A DNA stretch of 64,000 bases from the NCBI GenBank assembly GCA_023653785.1, contig JAMKCH010056823.1, forward strand, positions 216,344 through 280,343, written 5' to 3'. The position numbers were made by a program, and so were the translations under genes. Below are positions 1 to 10,584 of this stretch, piece by piece (the stretch's first letter is position 1; every line of letters begins with the position of its first letter). Under the pieces are notes generated by a model. That model was given only the letters and a program-made list of their open reading frames with translations. It did no database searches and had not been told where the DNA came from. This DNA is from Ophioderma brevispina. Taxonomy: Eukaryota; Echinodermata; Ophiuroidea; Amphilepidida; Ophiodermatidae.

Positions 1-2084
1 GTAGTGATTTCATATAGATTAGATTCCCTACCTTTTATTTGGTTTCAGAAATAACTTAAAATGAAAACAAAATGTGATTTGTATATGCTTATATTTCAAT
101 AGAAAACATAGGCTGAATTTCGTATTTGCTCCTATACGAAATTAGAAATTTCACATTTGTTTTGGTTCCAAAAAACACTTCTCAGCTTAATCCTTACAGA
201 CGGGGATATTTTAGATATAGAGGCTAGAGCTTTGCACCAGTGCCAAAATCAGAATGTTCACATTTTTTCAGGACACCTGTTATTTGAAATCTCTCGTTGC
301 ACCTTTAAAGTACTGCTTCTTGTGATATAATATAAATTATAACTTTATAATGTCACAATTGCCATAAGAAAACATGTAGGATTGCGAAATTAAATTCCAA
401 ACAGTCTTGTTATATCAACCTTACTCCAGGTTTCAGCAGAAGGTCGAACAAAAAAAAACACCCTCGTTGAAAGTAAACTGAGGTCTTTGAACACCAACCA
501 TCCTTTCCATTATTGTTCTTTGTTCAATACTAGTATCTTCATTATGTTTCTCCCTGACATCTTGGAGGCAGTGGGGAATAGGGGAAAGGGAATTGGTCCT
601 CCACATTGGAGCGTTGTCTGAGAGAGAGTTGTCAACAGAGACTTGTGGCTGTTCCATTAGTTTCAGCAGTCAAATTCCCAAAATTTACATGAATTTCATG
701 ATTATCGTCCCCCTGAGAGTGAAACCCCCATTCCCCAACAGCATAATATCTGGTGCTTTCACTATTTGAAAAATAATAATTGATTAGTTCAATGCATGAC
801 AATACATTCACTATGATCTGTACAATATTATTTTGTTTGAACACGGTTTTGACCCCACAATGATGCGACATGCCTTATACCTTTAGTTTCTTGAGCCTTC
901 AAGTGAAACTGGTCCAAGTGGTATTTTATCGTTTGTGTTCAATTGACAATATCTCAGATTAGGGTCCATCAAATTGGATGGAATAAAAACGAGAATTTAG
1001 CTTAGGAACTGGTCTAACAAATAAAATCAAAATATCTCACAGAAATGCACAGTTTATAGTTTATATTTTTTTTATAATTTTTAGTTTGATTGTATAGTTT
1101 ATTTGGGACAGTCTGTATTGCGGAGGATTTTAAGATTATTTTAATGATTCCTAGTGCATATTTGACTTTTGAGCAGCCATATTGGATTTTTGTGGCAATG
1201 TTATGATCAAATTACATTACTAATACTTCTTCGTGCTTATAAACACCGGAGTAGAGCAAACAATATTTGTCTCGATCAGAAATACTTAAGGGAATTTTAG
1301 TGATTTTGGACATGGAAGCAGCCATATTGGATTTTCAAAAATGCCACAGCACCAAATTTTGCACACCCTTCAAAAAATATTGGCTTAGGTTCTAATAAAC
1401 TAAAATCTATTAATAGAAAAAGTCTGTACTCCATTTTGACATGACATGTCAAGGCATACTGACATGTCAAGGCATACGGGGAGGGGCCTCCCAAATGGGT
1501 TGTTTCTCACAAAAAATCATTAGACATTGGTCACATTTTCTGCCAAAAAATCCTTGGATAAGGGTTGCAATTTAGAAAAGAAGAAGAAGAAGGAAAACAC
1601 TCTGTAAAATCACCCGTTTTTGAAGGCAGAAAACCCTTATATAGACATGGGTCCAAATTTGCAAAATTTCGAGAAAAAATCGTCAAATAGGCCATTTTTT
1701 TACCTAAATGACCTTAGAAATGTATATAGGGGTTTCAGACCTCGGGTCGCAAACCCCGTCAAAATTTGTAGAGATGCAATAAACGCATTCAAATCCCGAC
1801 ATTTAAACACTTTGATATTGACATTCTGCAACTAAAAATTGTTTCAGAAAGTTTGCGATGTATTTTAAATAGCACCAAGTTGGTGTAGAAATAAAGGTAT
1901 CTCTAAAGGGCAGTAAGCCCATCGCTTTCATTTTCATATACTATTGCCTATGGAAATCACGTGCACGAAAGCGACCCCTGAAATTCAAACCTACTGAAAA
2001 TATTGCTTTGAAACCATGTTTTGAGGCAGTATCCCGGAGAGGACCCATGTTCGTGTTTTTGTTTTGTTTTTTCTTTTTATTAAT
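1..2084. other. gene-poor AT-rich stretch
   Basis: I see no convincing coding exon here. Two copies of an AGCAGCCATATTGGATTTT-type string occur near 1172-1192 and 1317-1337, and an 18-bp unit (ACATGTCAAGGCATAC core) is duplicated in tandem at 1442-1477. A string ending GGGACAGTCTGTA near 1107-1119 resembles a Tc1/mariner terminus but has no partner that I can find. The short open frames look like chance frames in AT-rich DNA. Confidence 0.6.
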
Positions 2085-2150
2085 TTATTATTATTGTTAT
2101 TATTATTATTGTTATTATTGTTATTGTTATTATTATTATATTATTATTAT
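2085..2150. repeat. (ATT)n microsatellite
   Basis: An ATT/GTT trinucleotide run covers this interval, with occasional ATTGTT interruptions. Confidence 0.9.
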
Positions 2151-2192
2151 CTTAACCCGTGTTTATTGAATTCCTTGATTAACACTCTTACG

Positions 2193-2617
2193 AAGTTATG
2201 CGCTTATGCAGTTTTTCTCTGATGCTTATGTGCTTATGCGCTTATGTATTATAATGCAATGTAAATACGGTTATCTCTTATGCACTCTTATGCTCTTATG
2301 CGCTTATGCTCTTATGCGCCGTATATACGGTTATTCTTATGCTTATGCAGTCTTATGCTCTTATGCGCCGTATTATTCTTATGATTATGCAATCTTATGC
2401 TCTTATGCGCCGTATATACGGTTATTCTTATGCTTATGCAGTCTTATGCTCTAGTGCGCTTATGCGCTTATGCTCTTATGCGCTTATGCTGTACATACGG
2501 TTATTCTTATGCTCATGCAGTCTTATGCTCTTATGCGCTTATGCTCTTATGTGCTTATGCTCCTTATATACGGTTATTCTTATGCTTATGCAGTCTTATG
2601 CTCTTATGCGCTTGTGC
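2193..2617. repeat. CTTATG-based minisatellite with higher-order unit
   Basis: The hexamer CTTATG and variants (CTTATGCG, CTTATGCA, CTTATGCT) fill about 425 bp. A longer unit is superimposed: a TACGGTTATTCTTATG block recurs roughly every 70-90 bp (near 2325, 2416, 2504, 2568). Because the period is a multiple of three, several frames stay open and give Leu/Cys/Tyr-rich repeat peptides. I treat those as by-products and not as genes. Confidence 0.9.
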
Positions 2618-3045
2618 GTTTTACAATAACCACCATTTTCATCCTTCAGGCTGTGTGCGCAATCTTCCACCTGACTATAGTATAATAGACGAGTGTTAAT
2701 ATCGCTTAATTTTTCTGTGCACTTAAAAACATCAGTAGCTTGTTTGGAATTAAAAATCGACATTGCTCCACATTGTCCCCCGTTCAGAGGAAGTTTGATG
2801 TGTGGTCTTACGTTTTTTAACAACCACCATAGTCTGTATTTTAAAAAAAATTAACGCGATTTTAGCTCAAAATCGCCTTATTTTAAAATTGCGTTTAAGC
2901 AAAACGCATTTAAATATTTCTAACCATTTGCTTACTTATACAGAAGCTTTAAACACGAGTAACATCGTCGTTTTTTAAAAAATGCTAAGATGAGTGCTAT
3001 TAGTGTAGCCTGTTATGTACGATTTCAAACTTGTGCATTTTTTTG
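2618..3045. other. no feature recognised
   Basis: AT-rich sequence between the minisatellite and the left arm of element 1. No exon, TIR or tandem repeat was seen. Confidence 0.5.
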
Positions 3046-4060
3046 CTAAGGATGTGTTTTTTTTGGTATCGTTGGATAGAGTAGACATCCAGGTATCAGA
3101 AAAGTATTGATCGCATTTTTTTTCTGAAAGCGTTTGGCCGCCATCTTGGATTTCAAAATGGTCGCCAATTCTAAAGGGTTTTGTCCTATATCTTTGGTTC
3201 TGAGCAACATTGGAAATCAAATTTGGTGGCCAAACCTATGTTTTCAATACCTGGGAGTTCAAAAATATGATAATTCACTATAATATATCAAAGCTGTGCT
3301 TTGTAACATCCCTCACCCATGATGGGGGGGGGGGCATAATCGTTATTACGCCCTTGCTCATTACCTCAATCCCCCATTGAGATTTTCTATAATAACTGTC
3401 GTATCATTTGAATGTTTTTGGTGTTGATGGATATAATAGACATCCAGGTATCAGAAAAGCATTGGTCGCATTTATTTTTCTGAAAAGCATTTGGCCGCCC
3501 TCTGGGATTTAAAAATGACCGCCATTTCTAAAGGTTTTTGCCATATAACTTTGGTTCTGAGCAACATTGGAAGTCAAACTTGGTAGCCAAACCATGTTTT
3601 CACTACCTAGTTTAAAAAATATGATGGGGGGACGAGCGATCGTTGATAGGCTGCTGCCTCTGCCCCAACCCCCTTAGAGATTTCTATAAGAGTCATATGA
3701 TTTGGATGGTTTTGTGTGTCATTGGATAGAGTAGACATCCAAGTGTCAGAAAGGTATTGGTCGCATTGTTTTCTGAAAAGCGTTTGGCCGCCATCTTGGA
3801 TTTCAAAATGGCTGCTATTCCCAAAGAATTTTGCCCTCTAACTTTGGTTCTGAGCAACATTGGGAGTCAAATTTGGTGGCCAAACCTATGTTTTCAATAA
3901 CTTGGAGTTAATGATAATTATCCTAGTCTAATCACGCCTTGCTTTGGAACACCCCTCATCCATAGTGTGGGTGGGGCGTTCATGTTTACACTGCCCCTAC
4001 CCCAGTCCCCTTAGAGATTTTGTATAATAAGGCTCGTATGATTTGGTGTTTGGTATTTTA
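3046..4060. repeat. left arm of element 1: three tandem units of about 310-350 bp
   Basis: Units begin near 3060, 3415 and 3710 with GATAGAGTAGACATCCA-like sequence and run through the GCCGCCAT block, the AGCAACATTGG block, a G-run region (ATGATGGGGG or GTGTGGGTGGGG) and a CCCCTTAGAGATTT-like segment. Divergence between copies is moderate. A TGACGTCA palindrome follows at 4137-4144. Confidence 0.8.
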
Positions 4061-4449
4061 TACCCATGTATAGCCCTGGTCTCCCCTATCCAGAAATGCC
4101 GAGATAAATACCAACATTAAACTTGCGACGTCTCTATGACGTCATAAGTGTGCTCTAAATGCTAGAAACATGCGATTTTTTGCCAGGTTTGCGGCTAAAA
4201 TGTTCATGAAAACAAATATGTTTACCTCAACAATGAGTTAGAATTCTATATCCTCATCATAAACAAAACCAATATTTTCACGCCACCCGGGACAGGAGAT
4301 GGGTCCTCATTTTTATTTCAAGGATGTGAATACCATACAAAGTTCATAACCAACACGTATTGCCAATAAGAAGCAATATTAATTTGTGAAGCCCTTACAA
4401 TATTTTAAACATGGTCCTTTTAATGCCCTCATAGAGGTTGATATGCTCT
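4061..4449. other. interior of element 1, no coding trace seen
   Basis: AT-rich sequence with a perfect TGACGTCA site at 4137-4144 in a GCGACGTC-rich context. It partly resembles the TGACGTCA-containing repeat at 11836-12465. Confidence 0.4.
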
Positions 4450-4740
4450 TCATATAATATCAAATTTCTTCCATCTGGGTGAAGCAGGACGAGTCAGTGT
4501 CCTGAAGAAGTCGACTTTGTAACTGGGATCTTTTTCAACTCTTTCTAGGGCATAAGTCATCATCAATGTGTTGGCCTCATATGTGTGCTCGCAACTGTGG
4601 TAACGTGGTATTCCATGGAGGTTTTTGGACATCGCAGCATGTACCAGTGACTACTGGTTTCTTGCTTAGCTTGATTAGTTTGTCAGCCATGTACAGAGTA
4701 AGGCCATCCTTTGCCGTCTTGCACATCTTAACTTGCCGGC
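4450..4740 (-). pseudogene. decayed PIN/FEN-like gene fragment, copy a
   Basis: Read on the minus strand, shifted frames give in order a DGLTLYMADKLI-like segment (about 4720-4685), an LPQL-RAHTYEANTLMMTYAL segment (about 4590-4545) and a VDFF...DTD segment near 4510-4490. I recognise this order from an uncharacterised family common in marine invertebrate genomes, whose intact form has an HEEADT motif followed by an S/PDTD motif. Acidic residues spaced this way are typical of PIN/FEN-type metal-dependent nucleases. The sequence is frameshifted and partial. An inverted relative lies at 5240-5395. The nuclease role is an inference from motif order. Confidence 0.45.
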
Positions 4741-5239
4741 ATGTATTATTGGTTATACTACCGACATTCCACCTATACCAGAAACCTCTTGCAGTTCAAA
4801 TATGGAGAAACTGACTGGTTGGCTGCATCTTCTAGTACTAGCTCCTATACCTTAGTCTCCAGGCTACAATCTCTTTGATTGTATGAATTCCATTGAGTTA
4901 ACCACATTCTAATGAAGCCAAATAGTAAAATAATGCCTTGCACCAACAAAGGTTAACTTATACGTGTTCTAGAGTTAGAGGAGCCACTAGTAGATGATTA
5001 TACAGCCAACTAACAAGTTGGAGGTTTCTTGTTGTTATAATAGATCCCGGCAAGTTTAACACGTGTAAAACCTTAAACGAAGCAATGGCAAAAAACATAT
5101 TTATGCCGAGTTGGACAAGTACACTAGTGGAAGAGTAATTTTTGATGACAAGACAAGATAACTATGACAAGAAGATCTCAATCAATGATCAGATACTCAA
5201 CTTCACACTATGAAGACTGTGTTGAAAGACCCCATTCCA

Positions 5240-5607
5240 GTTACAGACAAAGCAAAATTCCTGGCTAGAAGGAAAACAAAAGGATGGCCTTACTTTGTTT
5301 CTGGATGACAAACTAATCACGCTATGCATGAAACCAGTAGAAACTGCTAGCTACTGCTACACGCAGGGATATATGTCATAACAAACTCCATGGAATATCA
5401 GACATTCCGAGCTTGGTATACAAACACAGGGATAGTCATAGGTACAATTTCATCCCGCAGAAGTGTGCAGCTTCAACCCATGATAAATTGCGTCAAGAGA
5501 TGGCTTCAGCATTGCTTGACTTTCATGCAATAACTTGGACAGACATCACAGGTAAAATTAGTGGTGTTAGTGGTGATGTTCTTCATCCAATAATACCAGA
5601 TCCTTAG
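5240..5607 (+). pseudogene. decayed PIN/FEN-like gene fragment, copy b
   Basis: The segment 5240-5395 is the reverse complement of a diverged copy of 4610-4740 (shared strings include TATTCCATGGAG, CTACTGGTTTC, GATTAGTTTGTCA and AGTAAGGCCATCCTT). Further along, the open stretch at 5413-5607 reads SALLDFHAITWTDITGKISG. This aligns by eye with the ...LLAFHAITGCDTTGKISG block of the same family, with the Gly-Cys and one Thr changed. That block corresponds in position to the GCD...G.G segment of FEN1-type nucleases. Copies a and b face away from each other, so the interior of element 1 looks like an inverted duplication. It is not functional. Confidence 0.45.
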
Positions 5608-6324
5608 GCCTTGTATACTAGGCTGGAGCACAAAGCACGAAGCACAACACACTTTTGCATATCCTGACTGTTGCACCTGAGGCAGCAGTAGTGTGTTGGC
5701 AAGGGATTTTGTAAGGCATTCACATCCTACATTGTGAACGAATTGATTACGAAGAAATGGCAGCAATTTAAGATGACTTTTTCCTTAAAGCAAAAAATTA
5801 AGACCCATCTCCTTTAACGGTGGTTGCATGGACTTTTCAAAATGGGAGGTTTGTGCGAACCTCCAAATGTTTTTTTCTTATCAAGCGGATATAGATGATG
5901 TGGCATCAATGTTTAGCACCTGGTCTACTGACATGTTAGAGGTACGTAGAATATTGCCCATACAGCTACCGCATTCCAATGGCATTATTCCTCTTATTGA
6001 GGGCGAGTTTAAAAGCACAAGCCCTCAGGTGCTCCACATAATCAAAATTGGAGACATCCGCATTGCATTTTGAATGAAAATCACGTGGTTTGCGCAATCA
6101 TGTCTGAATACTTATTCACATTCAACGACAAACAGTATCATATCACGGTTATGATTAAGAGTTTATTTTCAAATTACCACGTGCTACTTTCTGCCATCAT
6201 TTTCCCGAGTCAACAGTGATGAATGGACTTTGCTCTCATTTCATTGAGTTATCTCATTTCGGTCCACAACAGCCACGCACTTTTCTCCCGTTAATATTTA
6301 GAGTAAACCCCAACAATTCATATA
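5608..6324. other. interior of element 1, unresolved
   Basis: Several short open frames occur (for example 5828-6073 on the plus strand), but none has motifs I recognise. They may be further decayed sequence of the same gene. Confidence 0.35.
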
Positions 6325-6783
6325 GTGGCTTATTTTGAGTCATTTGTGGCGTTCCATGTTGTATGTATTCCTCTTGGGGTGCCAATCGTCAAGCTATTGT
6401 CGCCAGCTCTTTTATCCGCCCATTATTTAGGGAACCTGGCAATCAAATCAAAATTTTTTCCGCACTCTAGAATTCGGGGGAATAACTTCTGTTTCAAAAA
6501 CACAACTGCATCCAATGCGACATACGCGGTAGTTAAGAATCGGTGTTACAATTTGAAATCATTTTGTGATTATGAAACTTTTAAAGCATGTTGCAATATT
6601 TGTGCCGTGGGTGTAATGTTTTTATTAACATGTAGCCAAAAACCGGCGAAATCACATGTTTCTAGCATGTTTAGCTCTAGCAGAATCCTTCCCATATTCC
6701 GGCCATTTTTCAGGACACACGACGTCAAAGAGACATGTAGTATGTTGGTAATTTCTCGGTTTTGGGTGGATAGAGGGGAATGA
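6325..6783 (+). other. unrecognised open frame inside element 1
   Basis: A 152-codon open stretch begins at a GTG and not an ATG, and ends in TGA at 6781-6783. The product has a hydrophobic N-terminal third and a Cys-rich middle (residues about 80-105), but no domain I recognise. It sits just inside the right arm of element 1. It may be a remnant of the element's gene or a chance frame. I favour chance or decay. Confidence 0.2.
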
Positions 6784-6837
6784 TGGACAAAAGGTATACA
6801 TGGGTATTCTTCTACCATAGACCAAATTATGACCCTT

Positions 6838-7175
6838 TAATATATAAGAAACTTTGAAGGGGGGGACTGGGGCAGGGGAAGCGACGGCGTAATAACCATC
6901 GCCCCTCTCGCCATGGGTGAGGGATTTTGCAAAGCACAGCTTGCTTAGGACTAGGCTAATATCATACTTTTTGAACTCTATGACAAAATAGAAAAATGGA
7001 AAAATTGAGGTATGAAAACAGGTTGGCTACCAAGTTTGACTTCCAATGTTGCTCAAACCAAAGTTAAGGGCAAAATCATTTGAAATGGCGGCCATTTGAA
7101 TCCAAATGGCCGCCAAACGGTTTCAGAAAAATACAATGCGACCAATACTTTCCTGATACTGGATGTCTACTCTCA
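6838..7175. repeat. right arm of element 1 (inverted unit)
   Basis: The reverse complement of the 3046-4060 unit is present once: GGGTGAGGGATTTTGCAAAG, CCAATGTTGCTCAAACC, paired GGCGGCC/GGCCGCC blocks at 7083-7110 and GATACTGGATGTCTACTCTC appear in the reverse order of the left arm. Confidence 0.8.
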
Positions 7176-7644
7176 TTGTGAAGTTTTGCTAACTTAAAGT
7201 AGTAACCCATTTACTCTGTCACGGAATCACTGTTGTGGAATTTGGCCATAGAGACTTTGGATGAGTCGACACAAGTACATCATGACATTCATACCTTTGA
7301 TTTCAACCTTGTGTAAACCTTCAATGTCAAGAAAAAAATGTCAAACTTTTGCATTATTCGAAATCAATAACAAATTAGGGAATCTTACCAAACTTTTAAG
7401 CATATATTCAAGGAATGTTCAAAATTTTTCACATATCTTTCATGAAAACTTTGATACTTCAGAAAGAAAAACAAACGTTATAGCATTTAGACAGTAACTC
7501 AATGGACCTTAAGATGCTGTGGGGAAGTGAAACTTGTACAAACGTGGTCAATATGATTTTTGGCGGCTTTCCGTTAATTCACTTCCATATCGCAACTTGT
7601 TAAATATTTGTCTGAAATGAGTTTGTAAATGTTTTTGACTACCC
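7176..7644. other. no feature recognised
   Basis: AT-rich sequence between element 1 and the TAC array. The open frame at 7261-7497 has no recognisable motif. Confidence 0.45.
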
Positions 7645-8034
7645 TGTACTACTACTATACTTACATGTACTACTATACTATGTACTACTACTACTACTAC
7701 TACTACTACTATACTACTACTACTACTTACTACTATATATACTACTACTATAATTACGAAGAATCATGATAATAATGTGAAGACTACTAACATGGAAGAA
7801 TAAGACGAAGAATAATAATACTACTAATACAACTAAAACTACTAATACGATACGACATTACTAAATAAAAGAATAGAGAATGTAATACTACTAATAATAC
7901 TACTAATACTACTACTACATTGTACTACTACTAATACTACGTACTAATAACTACTACTAATACTACCAGTCTGTAATACTACTACTAAATGTACTACTAA
8001 TACTACTACATGTACTACTACTACTACTACTACA

Positions 8035-8081
<47 letters not shown>

Positions 8082-8640
8082 ACTACTACTACTACATGTA
8101 CTACTACTACTACATCACTACTACTACTACTACTAATACTACTAATACTACTTGTATACTACTACTACTAAAAAAAAAGAAAAATACTACTACTACTACT
8201 ACATGTACTACTACTACTTACTACTACTTACAGTACTATACTCACTACTATACTACATGTACTACACTACTACTATACTACTACTAATACTATCTGTACT
8301 ACTACTACTACATGTACTACTACTACTACTACTACATGTACTACTACTACATAATTCTACTACTACTACTACAATACTACTACTACTACATGTACTACTA
8401 CTCCTACTACTACTACTACTACTCCTACTATATACTATACTACCTACTACTACTGAATACTACATGTACTACTACTATACTACTACAGGTACTACTATAC
8501 TATACTACTACAGACTACTACTACTACACTATATACTACTAACTAATACTACTATACTACATGTACTATACTACTCTATACTATAATACTACTACTACTA
8601 CCTACTACTACTACTACACTACTACTACTACTACTCTACA
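7645..8640. repeat. (TAC)n trinucleotide array
   Basis: About 1 kb of ACT/TAC/CTA repeats with frequent single-base slips. The recurring interruptions CATGTACTACTAC and AATACTACTA suggest local amplification of a longer variant. Frames through it give poly-Thr, Tyr or Leu-Leu-Tyr peptides, which are artefacts. Confidence 0.95.
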
Positions 8641-8985
8641 AATAGCAGCAGAGATTTATATAGCCCTTATGCATTGGCCTCTAATCGCTTTCACAAATGG
8701 TCGTTGATCACTGTGGCCCAACCAACCCAAAACCAATTTATAATCATTTCAAGGGATGCAGCAGATCGGGATGGATCAGCGCTTTCCCTTATCACATTAC
8801 ATCGAGGAAACCATCGCAGCCGGGACCGCTTCCCACATATCGATGGGTAAAATCGAGACACCAAGCGGTTCATTTCTTGTCCAGGGAAATTACAAGACAG
8901 CTGAATCTCACGGGCTCGAACGCATGCCTTACGCATGGATGAGCATAAACTGGAGTCGAGCGCTTTTAAACCTGGATTGAGCTAT
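8641..8985. other. 345-bp non-repetitive block inside the TAC array
   Basis: A sharply bounded block of balanced composition splits the trinucleotide array. Both strands are open over much of it (8691-8936 minus, 8697-8980 plus). It contains a GGGCTCGAACGCATGCC string resembling a tRNA B-box region and starts with TATAGCCCTTATGC. It looks like an inserted dispersed repeat, possibly a SINE or non-autonomous element. I cannot name it. Confidence 0.4.
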
Positions 8986-9048
8986 CTTGTAGTACTACTA
9001 CTACTAATACTACACTATAATAATATACTACTACTACTACCACTAAAT
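8986..9048. repeat. (TAC)n array, right part
   Basis: The TAC/CTA repeat resumes after the 345-bp block and ends near 9048. Confidence 0.85.
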
Positions 9049-9252
9049 TAAATTTATTGATCCTTTGTTATCCACAAAACGGATAACCGCCATACAAAGG
9101 ATAAGTTAGGGGAACGATTTCGCACTAAGAGCGTTCTGAATGAATAACAAAAGCCAATTCGCCCTAACGTAGGGGATAGGATAGTCACTTTTTAAGTTAT
9201 TTTTATTTATTAACAAATAGTAATATTAATAATAATAATTGTAATAAAATTG
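9049..9252. other. no gene seen
   Basis: Contains a small inverted repeat GTTATCC...GGATAAC near 9067-9088 and an AT-rich segment leading to the MITE. Confidence 0.4.
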
Positions 9253-9521
9253 TGGTATTTTGAAAGGAAGACGAACTTTACACAGGGTTTAAAAACCAGC
9301 GTTAGTCCTACATGAGTGGGACTTTTTTCCTTCCCAACATACAGTTGAAACTGGAAATGGTGAGAAAAAATTCCTAATGGATGACCAAACGGCACAACAG
9401 AGGAATTAGCTCCCCGGACAGCATATTTTTAGAGTAGGTTGGAAGAAAAAAAGGTCCACTCATGTAGGACTAACCCTGGTTTAAACCCAGGTCTAAAAGT
9501 TAGTGTCCTTTCGGAATACCA
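9253..9521. mobile_element. hairpin MITE with arms of about 75 bp
   Basis: The left arm (about 9253-9329) contains TGGTATTTTGAAAGGA, then AACTTTACACAGGGTTTAAA, then AGTCCTACATGAGTGGGAC. The right arm (about 9441-9521) carries the reverse complement in order: GTCCACTCATGTAGGACTAA, CCTGGTTTAAACCCAGG, TCCTTTCGGAATACCA. The spacer is about 115 bp and non-coding. The target duplication is not clear. The structure is that of a non-autonomous DNA transposon able to form a long hairpin. Confidence 0.75.
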
Positions 9522-10550
9522 GCCATTATGTTAAAAACCATAAAAACCACACAATATTAGCACGAATTTTCTGATGAAATTGTCAATTAAATGTGTTATG
9601 GCAGATGTGCTTAACACTGGACAAGTGAAAGGGAGAAATCGACCGGAAACTTAGTTAGATGAGAGTTACACAGTAAGACACTCTTAATTGGATGTCTCCT
9701 GCTATAGTATATCATATCCATTCTATCTCCAAATTATTAGCTCTCAACACGCTCTTTATCACAACCAACGCATCCCCTATATTGTACTTGTTACAGTTGT
9801 ATGCAGCTACGATTTGGAATTCTTTGTTTCGAAGGTTTACCTAAACAACTTCACGTCAAAAAAATTCACCTACCTGTGTCAGTTTTGGGGTTTTATTGTA
9901 GTCTTATTCCGATTGCAGAAACAAAATAGCAAACTAATATTTGTTTTGAAAAAAAAAAAGGATATTAAAAAGGGCTACTATTTAAAATAAAAAGGGTAAA
10001 ATGTCGATGTTAATGAATTTTACCTCCGAAGACACATTATTCATGGACTTCGCACCCGTTATTTCTTTCTATTACAGCCCCGATGTATCAACTAACTGGG
10101 AGTAATGTACTAGCTGGTAAATTCGTATCTTGCGATTTTGCGTGCGCCAATCCGGGTATCGTTACTAGTACTATACCCGACATCCTGATTGTTTTCTTAC
10201 TCGAAGTTAGTCTTGGTCTACCCACAGTGCACTAGTTTTGGAACCTACGATATTCATTATGGGTCATGTGATCACGTAATAATCTATCCTTACCACATAA
10301 AACTGAGTTAACACACATTTTAGCCACCAGGTGCTATACAACAAGTCTTTTAAAAAAAACTGTCGGGTCGCCATAATAGAACAACATTAAAAAGCATTTA
10401 AAGGAGTAATGGTTTTTCTAGTTTGAAGTTGCACTTTAATTAATTACAGAAACATAAAAAGAAATATAACTGATTCGAAGTAGATGTTGAAACACGAGTT
10501 AAGATTGCATCGACCAATCACCTGTTTTACCACTTGATTCCCTTTCCCTT
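9522..10550. other. no gene recognised
   Basis: An open frame at 9688-9990 (+) has a hydrophobic, Tyr-rich product ending in a Lys-rich tail encoded by an A run. It has no recognisable domain and is probably chance. The rest is ordinary intergenic or intronic sequence. Confidence 0.4.
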
Positions 10551-10576
10551 TGACCTTGGTATGTGACCTTTGACCT
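10551..10576. promoter_or_regulatory. three AGGTCA-type half-sites including a perfect DR1
   Basis: TGACCT occurs at 10551-10556, and TGACCTTTGACCT at 10564-10576. The latter is the reverse complement of AGGTCA-A-AGGTCA, the DR1 element bound by RXR/HNF4-type nuclear receptors. The site lies immediately before the A/B satellite, and no promoter is visible nearby, so function is unproven. Confidence 0.35.
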
Positions 10577-10584
10577 CACATCAG

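Larger units (their letters stand above)
3046..7175. mobile_element. element 1: decayed DNA element with long inverted arms
   Basis: The interval is bounded by inverted copies of one sequence: three tandem copies at about 3046-4060 and one reverse-complement copy at about 6838-7175. The arms share a GTAGACATCCAGGTATCAG-type string, a GGCCGCCATCTTGGAT block, a GGTTCTGAGCAACATTGG-type block and a G/C-run region. The interior carries decayed coding traces of one gene family on both strands (4450-4740 minus, 5240-5607 plus). Exact termini and target duplication could not be fixed. The layout resembles element 2 at 52456-57211. What is inferred is that the arms are terminal inverted repeats of a DNA transposon. 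A chance inverted duplication of a host repeat is the alternative. Confidence 0.55.

Noticed and set aside
1107..1119. Mariner-type terminus GGGACAGTCTGTA
   Set aside because: No partner terminus or inverted repeat was found within a plausible distance.
2206..2699. Overlapping Leu/Cys/Tyr-rich open frames
   Set aside because: They arise from the CTTATG hexamer repeat, whose period keeps frames open.
8096..8586. Long open frames of Thr/Tyr/Leu repeats
   Set aside because: They are translations of the TAC trinucleotide array. All frames are open for the same reason, and no unique sequence is encoded.
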